DNA of 64,000 nucleotides, taken from contig CAKTBG010000006.1 in the NCBI GenBank assembly GCA_934533135.1, positions 18,639-82,638 of the forward strand, written 5' to 3'. The notes beneath the pieces are model-generated. The model ran no database searches. It was not told where the DNA came from and worked only from the letters and a program-made list of their open reading frames with translations. The stretch is from an uncultured Faecalibacterium sp. Its GTDB lineage: Bacteria; Bacillota; Clostridia; Oscillospirales; Ruminococcaceae. Position 1 is the stretch's first letter; each line of letters begins with the position of its first letter. Below, piece by piece: positions 59,594 to 64,000 of this stretch. A program made the position numbers and the translations under genes.

Positions 59594-61365
59594 GTGCAAA
59601 CGCCAAGTCCAAACTGACGCCTGAGCAGCGCAGCGCGACCCTTCGCCGGGTGCTGCGCCGCATCCGGCCATACAGCTTTTTCGTCCTTTGCAGCCTGATC
59701 GTGGCCGCCGTCAGCGTGGCCGCCCAGCTGTATATCCCGATCCTCTGCGGTGACGCCATCGACGCCATGCTGGGCGCAGGCAATGTCCAGATGGCCTCGG
59801 TGCTGAAGATCATTGCCCGGATCCTGATCGTGGCCGCGGCCGCCGCCCTTGCGCAGTGGCTGCTCAGCGTCTGCAACAACCGGATCACCTTTTCGGTCAG
59901 CCGGGATCTGCGCAACGCTGCTCTGCGGAAGATCCAGTCGCTTCCCCTGTCCTATCTGGACAGCCACCCCTCCGGCGACATCGTCAGCCGGATGATCGCC
60001 GACGTGGACACCTTTGCCGACGGCCTGCTGATGGGCTTCACCCAGCTGTTTTCCGGTCTGCTGACCATCTTCGGCACCCTGCTGTTCATGCTGAGCGAGA
60101 ATGTGCCCATCACGCTGGTGGTGGTCTGCATCACTCCCCTGAGCCTTGTGGTGGCCAGCTTCCTCGCCAAGCGGAGCTATGGATACTTCCAGAGCCAGAC
60201 CCGTGTGCGCGGTGAGCAGACCGCGCTGGTCAACGAGATGATCGAGGGGCAGAAGGTCGTGCAGGCCTTCGGCCACGAAGCCGAAAGCCTCGCCTCCTTT
60301 GACGAGGTAAACACCCGGCTGCAGGACGTCAGCCTGAAGGCCATCTTCTTTTCCAGCCTGACCAACCCGGCGACCCGCTTTGTCAACAACATCGTCTATG
60401 CCGGTGTCGGTCTGGTGGGTGCGGTCTACGCCGTGCGCGGCGGCATCACCATCGGCCAGCTGAGCGTCTTCCTCAGCTACGCCAACCAGTACACCAAGCC
60501 GTTTAATGAGATCTCGGGCGTCGTCACCGAGCTGCAGAACGCGCTGGCCTGCGCCGCCCGCGTGTTTGAGCTGCTGGACGCCGAGGATCAGATCCCCGAA
60601 GCCGACCATGCCGCCCAGCTGGTGCCGGACGGCCATGTGCAGCTCGAGAACGTCTCCTTCCGCTACCTGCCCGACCGCCCGCTGATCGAAGGGCTGTCGC
60701 TGGACGTCAAGCCCGGCCAGCGCATTGCCATCGTCGGACCCACCGGCTGCGGCAAGACCACCCTCATCAACCTGCTGATGCGGTTCTATGACGTGAACGG
60801 CGGCAGCATCAAGGTCTCCGGCACCGACATCCGGGATGTGACCCGCGCTTCCCTGCGCGGCAGCTACGGCATGGTGCTGCAGGACACTTGGCTCCGCGCC
60901 GGTACCATCCGGGAGAACATCGCCTACGGCAAGCCGGATGCCACCGAGGAAGAGGTCATCGCAGCGGCCAAGGCCGCCCACGCCCACAGCTTCATCCGCC
61001 GCCTGCCCAACGGCTACGACACGGTGATCGCCGAGGACGGCGGCAACATCAGTCAGGGGCAGAAGCAGCTGCTCTGCATCGCCCGCGTCATGCTCTGCCT
61101 GCCCCCGATGCTGATCTTGGATGAGGCGACCTCCTCCATCGACACCCGCACCGAAGTCCGCATTCAGGCGGCGTTTGCCCAGATGATGAAGGGACGCACC
61201 AGCTTCATCGTGGCGCACCGCCTGTCCACCATCCGCGAAGCCGACGTGATCCTCGTGATGCAGGACGGCCATATCGTCGAGCAGGGCAATCACGACGAAC
61301 TGCTGGCCAAGGGCGGCTTCTACGCCAAACTCTACAACAGCCAGTTCGAGGGCGTGGCGACCTGA
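59590..61365 (+). CDS. ABC exporter half with canonical ATP site
   Basis: A 591-residue partner to the preceding protein, with six helices and an ATPase domain: Walker A GPTGCGKTTLI, signature NISQGQKQLLCIA (SQGQ in place of SGGQ) and Walker B MLILDEATSSID with the catalytic Glu. Its ATG overlaps the stop of the first half (ATGA), so the two halves are made in equal amounts. Confidence 0.92.
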   Translation: MSANAKSKLTPEQRSATLRRVLRRIRPYSFFVLCSLIVAAVSVAAQLYIPILCGDAIDAMLGAGNVQMASVLKIIARILIVAAAAALAQWLLSVCNNRITFSVSRDLRNAALRKIQSLPLSYLDSHPSGDIVSRMIADVDTFADGLLMGFTQLFSGLLTIFGTLLFMLSENVPITLVVVCITPLSLVVASFLAKRSYGYFQSQTRVRGEQTALVNEMIEGQKVVQAFGHEAESLASFDEVNTRLQDVSLKAIFFSSLTNPATRFVNNIVYAGVGLVGAVYAVRGGITIGQLSVFLSYANQYTKPFNEISGVVTELQNALACAARVFELLDAEDQIPEADHAAQLVPDGHVQLENVSFRYLPDRPLIEGLSLDVKPGQRIAIVGPTGCGKTTLINLLMRFYDVNGGSIKVSGTDIRDVTRASLRGSYGMVLQDTWLRAGTIRENIAYGKPDATEEEVIAAAKAAHAHSFIRRLPNGYDTVIAEDGGNISQGQKQLLCIARVMLCLPPMLILDEATSSIDTRTEVRIQAAFAQMMKGRTSFIVAHRLSTIREADVILVMQDGHIVEQGNHDELLAKGGFYAKLYNSQFEGVAT

Positions 61366-61386
61366 GCTTCCCCTGATAAACAATAA

Positions 61387-61559
61387 AGGTTGCTGCAATG
61401 GCATTCAACCTCTCCGTCATCGCTTACGCGATGCCAAGGGCTCCCCTAGTAGGAAAGACTCCCCCGGTCGGGGGAGGTGGCACGCTAGTGCCAGAAGGGG
61501 AACGGCTGGCGGGCGTTAGCCCGACTGAGAGGTTGACCCAATGCAGCAACCTCTTTTTT
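61387..61559 (+). terminator. Terminator whose loop contains a palindromic repeat
   Basis: AGGTTGCTGCAATGG (61387-61401) pairs with CCAATGCAGCAACCT (61538-61552) over 15 bp with one mismatch, followed by a T-run to 61559. The loop of about 136 bases is a copy of the palindromic repeat. It ends the ABC exporter operon. Confidence 0.7.
61405..61536. repeat. Palindromic intergenic repeat R12
   Basis: CAACCTCTCCGTCATCGC, TTACGCGATGCC, CTCCCCCGGTCGGGGGAG, GGCACGCTAGTGCC and GACTGAGAGGTTG. It sits wholly within the loop of the surrounding terminator. Confidence 0.8.
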
Positions 61560-61563
61560 ATGT

Positions 61564-62343
61564 TCAAATGAGACCCTGCTCCACGCAGTAGTGGTACACG
61601 CCGTCCTCGGCACAGCTGCCGCAGATCGTTGTGGCAACTGCTTTCAGCTTCTCGGAGCCGTTGGCCATGGCCACGCCGGTGCCTACCGCCTGCAGCATCT
61701 CGATGTCGTTGTTGCCATCGCCGAAGGCAATGGCCTCGGCCTTGTCGAAGCCGTAGTATTCCAGCATCTTCCCGATGCCCCTGCCCTTGCCGCCGTCGGC
61801 TGGGATGATATCCGTCGCCCGATCCCACCACGCCGCGATCTTGGCGTGGTGCGTATCCTTCATCAAAGCACCATACGTATCCTCCCGCCCGCCGACCATG
61901 ATCTGGTAGATGGTCTGGTGCAGCAGCTCGTCGAAGTCGTCCGCCACTTCGACCTCGATCTTGGCAATGGCCGCATAATCCACCAGATCCCGATCCCGGC
62001 CATTGGCCGCCAGCCGATCTTTCGTCGCCACCATCATCGGACGACCCATCCCGGCGGCGTTTTTCAAAACGACCTGCACATCCTCGGGGCGGAGAGGATT
62101 GCTGAAAAGGGTCTGCCCCTCTGCAGTGTAGCAGTAGGAGCCGTTGTAGGTCAGGTATGCATCAAATCGTACCCCCTCGATTTTGGGCAGCTCCATCGGT
62201 GCCCGACCCGTGGCAAGGCAGATGCGGATCCCTTTTTCCTGCAAACGGCGCAAGACCTCCACCGTCCTTGCGGTGATCTGCTTTTTCTCCGTGTCGATCA
62301 GGGTCCCGTCGATGTCAAAGAATGCAATTTTGATCGGACGCAT
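61564..62343 (-). CDS. HAD-superfamily Cof-type phosphatase
   Basis: A 259-residue HAD hydrolase with motif I FFDIDGTLID, motif II CLATGRA, motif III lysine in DGGKGRGIG and motif IV AFGDGNNDIEML, and a C2 cap. It dephosphorylates sugar phosphates or flavin precursors in related proteins; the true substrate is unknown. AAGGAGG precedes the ATG. Probably co-transcribed with the trigger-factor-like gene upstream (18-base gap). Confidence 0.93.
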   Translation of the reverse strand: MRPIKIAFFDIDGTLIDTEKKQITARTVEVLRRLQEKGIRICLATGRAPMELPKIEGVRFDAYLTYNGSYCYTAEGQTLFSNPLRPEDVQVVLKNAAGMGRPMMVATKDRLAANGRDRDLVDYAAIAKIEVEVADDFDELLHQTIYQIMVGGREDTYGALMKDTHHAKIAAWWDRATDIIPADGGKGRGIGKMLEYYGFDKAEAIAFGDGNNDIEMLQAVGTGVAMANGSEKLKAVATTICGSCAEDGVYHYCVEQGLI

Positions 62344-62361
62344 AGATCCTCCTTTGCTGTT

Positions 62362-63309
62362 TCACTCCATCTCCGCCATGACCGGCTGTTCCGGCGGCGG
62401 GGTGAGGGTGGAATGGGCGATCACGAATGCGGCGGCACGGCTTGTGGCAAGGTGCTGGCGCGCTTTCCGCGCATCGTTGGCCGGGAAGGTAGGCTCCCCG
62501 TATGCTTTCCTGTTCCAGTTTGCAAGCTCTGCGGCGACTTCGGCCTCCGTCGGCCAGAAGCCCTCCCGGTCGGCCACCAGAAGCAGCCCCAGCCGGCTCC
62601 GGAGCTTCTGCTCCGCCTGCGCGTGGAGCATGGTGCGGAACTCCTCGACGGTCTGGTTCTGCACCTTGAGGTACTGGTCAAACTTGATGCCGTTGGCCTG
62701 CATCCGGAGGTTGAACCGCCGCTGCTCGGCAAAATAATTGCCCGCCACCAGCTGCTTCGGCAGCGCGCCGGTAACCTCGGCACCCAGCTGATAGATCAGC
62801 TCCTGCTCTGCCAGCTGTTTTGCCTGCTGGCAGCGTTGGGCGTAGATCTCCTGCGTCACCCGCTGCCGCAGAGCCTGTTTGCCCGCAGCATCGGCAGCAC
62901 GATCCTCGTCGCCGTGGTTCCGGTTGATCTCCAGTTCCACCGTCAGCGGACGGATGGGGCGCGGCTGGATGGGCTGGACAAATCCGGTGCAGCGGCCCAG
63001 CTCCAGCGGCGGCAGCGCGAAAAACTGCGCCCCCGCCCGGAAGCCCTCGGCCCGGTTGACCGCCAGCAGCTCAAAATCCGGGTCGGTCACCGGCACCAGC
63101 TTGTGCTCGGCCATCAACTGGCCGTACAACGGCGAAAATCCCTCCAGAATCGCCCGGTTGACCGCCGCCGTCAGCAGATCTTCTTCGTCCTGCGGCGCAT
63201 CGGCCGCAGCCTGTTCCGCCGTGATCGCCCGTTCCAGCTCGGCTGCATCGGCGGCAAACACCACCCGGCAGTCGCCCGGCTCCACCATGCCAAAATGCTC
63301 CAGTTTCAT
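62362..63309 (-). CDS. Trigger-factor-like protein without ribosome-docking motif or PPIase domain
   Basis: A 315-residue protein. Residues about 175-290 (QLVAGNYFAEQRRFNLRMQA, IKFDQYLKVQNQTVEEF, LRSRLGLLLVADREG) match the substrate-holding C-terminal domain of trigger factor. The first about 135 residues recall the trigger-factor N-domain (ADAAELERAI, LLTAAVNRAILEGF, HKLVPVTDPDFE). The ribosome-binding signature GFRxGKxP is missing, and the peptidyl-prolyl isomerase domain between them is absent. It may be a ribosome-free chaperone. Similarity is judged by eye only. Confidence 0.6.
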   Translation of the reverse strand: MKLEHFGMVEPGDCRVVFAADAAELERAITAEQAAADAPQDEEDLLTAAVNRAILEGFSPLYGQLMAEHKLVPVTDPDFELLAVNRAEGFRAGAQFFALPPLELGRCTGFVQPIQPRPIRPLTVELEINRNHGDEDRAADAAGKQALRQRVTQEIYAQRCQQAKQLAEQELIYQLGAEVTGALPKQLVAGNYFAEQRRFNLRMQANGIKFDQYLKVQNQTVEEFRTMLHAQAEQKLRSRLGLLLVADREGFWPTEAEVAAELANWNRKAYGEPTFPANDARKARQHLATSRAAAFVIAHSTLTPPPEQPVMAEME

Positions 63310-63322
63310 CCTCTGCTCCCCC

Positions 63323-63700
63323 TTACCACTGCGTAAAGCTGACCATCAACGCCAGCAGCAGAACCCCGAGGACAGCATACATTGCTTCGGCCCCCAAGAC
63401 CGCCTTATCGCCCTCGACGTACATCTGTTCCGGATTCTCCGGGTCGTACAGCAGGGTCACTGTGGAGCCGACGGCAAAGCCCTTGCCCTTCGGCGTTTTG
63501 GGATAGTGCAGTTTGTGGCTGCCGCCCGCCGTCTCAAATTCCAGCACATAGGCGTCGCCTTCTCTGCCCTGCACCACACCGGCGACCCGCGCCGTGACCC
63601 GCTCGCCCGTTTTTTGCAGCTTTTTGCGCCGCATCCTGCTGCGGATGGCCATAGAAAACATCACGCCTGCACCAAGGATAAAGATCAATACGTTGAACAT
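63323..63700 (-). CDS. DUF3592-like membrane protein
   Basis: A 125-residue protein with one membrane segment at each end (about 2-18 and 104-122) and a small beta domain between them (RVTARVAGVV, VGSTVTLLYDPENPEQMY), as in DUF3592 proteins. ATG at 63700 has GAGG upstream; the frame upstream of it is not conserved-looking. 13 bases before the trigger-factor-like gene, so probably the first gene of a three-gene unit with the HAD phosphatase. Function unknown. Confidence 0.75.
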   Translation of the reverse strand: MFNVLIFILGAGVMFSMAIRSRMRRKKLQKTGERVTARVAGVVQGREGDAYVLEFETAGGSHKLHYPKTPKGKGFAVGSTVTLLYDPENPEQMYVEGDKAVLGAEAMYAVLGVLLLALMVSFTQW

Positions 63701-63859
63701 TCCGATTTCCTCGTTCCGTTTCGTTTTGCGCCGACACCATGTCTGCCGGACGTTGCTTTTTATTGTACCATACTTTCCCGGTTTTTGCGCCCTTTTTGCC
63801 CTGTACGGAGTAGACAAATTTCCCCTGAAAATTTGTTCAAAGAAATTCGGAAAAAATGC

Positions 63860-63887
63860 TTGACTTTCCCCGGATCCGTGGTATAAT
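63860..63887 (+). promoter_or_regulatory. Promoter of the tRNA-Leu gene
   Basis: TTGACT (63860-63865), 16-bp spacer, TATAAT (63882-63887). Confidence 0.85.
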
Positions 63888-63930
63888 AATTAACGTTCCG
63901 AGCCGAACGGCTGGAACAAAAATAAAATAT

Positions 63931-64000
63931 GCGGATATGGCGGAATTGGCAGACGCGTTAGATTCAGGTTCTAATCGGGGCAACTCGGTGGAGGTTCAAG
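63931..64000 (+). tRNA. tRNA-Leu (anticodon CAG), 3' end outside window
   Basis: GCGGATATGGCGGAATTGG is the acceptor and D-arm of a class II tRNA. The anticodon stem TTAGA/TCTAA holds the loop TTCAGGT with CAG at 63965-63967. A long variable arm follows and the T-arm begins at the window end. The acceptor 3' strand is not visible. Confidence 0.92.

Overview
This is a chromosomal window of about 58% GC from a gut Firmicute. It most resembles Faecalibacterium (Oscillospiraceae). The supports are the gene content, a fused IspH-ribosomal protein S1, Ser/Ala-rich linkers after the lipobox of the ABC binding lipoproteins, a SAM-I riboswitch and a T-box, and many short palindromic intergenic repeats. 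The genus call is an inference; no rRNA or marker search could be run.

Layout: 1-2.2 kb is an amino-acid ABC importer. 2.5-6.1 kb is an accessory locus: a double-glycine-leader peptide, small membrane proteins and an OmpR-type two-component system, with 11-bp phased direct repeats at two promoters. 6.3-9.7 kb is a LicT-PTS-ChbG sugar locus with two antiterminator/terminator leaders. 9.8-13 kb holds uvrC, a Fic protein and HPr. 13.2-17.8 kb is the ylxM-ffh-rpsP-khpA-rimM-trmD translation/secretion operon, whose TrmD carries a GNAT domain. 17.9-23.6 kb has a cysteine-synthase-like protein lacking the PLP lysine, two MATE pumps, a MarR regulator with a clear operator, and prs. 23.7-26.3 kb has metK under a SAM riboswitch, a dense array of a 12-bp motif, and deoC. 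26.4-31.9 kb has a GtrA-like protein, the ispH-S1 fusion, plsC, cmk and a flavoprotein. 31.9-37 kb has a hybrid sensor kinase, an M23 peptidase and a Bax-inhibitor-type protein. 37-45.4 kb has hemW, an SsuABC/TauABC-type importer, a Crp-family regulator, a glycosyltransferase, a flavin reductase, a split ThrE exporter and an SseB-Sel1 protein. 45.5-50 kb has dnaK and a second amino-acid importer. 51-56.7 kb is a methionine region: a T-box, metQNI, metY and metA. 56.7-64 kb has a P1 peptidase, a heterodimeric ABC exporter, a HAD phosphatase, a degenerate trigger-factor-like protein, a DUF3592-type protein and the start of a tRNA-Leu.

Methionine metabolism is the clearest theme: MetA (acetyl-type) and MetY make homocysteine, MetQNI imports methionine under a T-box, and MetK makes SAM under a SAM riboswitch. 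Sugar uptake through the PTS is tied to HPr and LicT.

The most unusual signals are: (a) the 11-bp phased GTTTG repeats that define a two-component regulon beside an orphan double-glycine peptide; (b) a roughly 220-bp intergenic array of TGATAAAGTGAC motifs in both orientations; (c) two identical 255-bp elements, each sitting directly after an intrinsic terminator; and (d) degenerate relatives of CysK and trigger factor.
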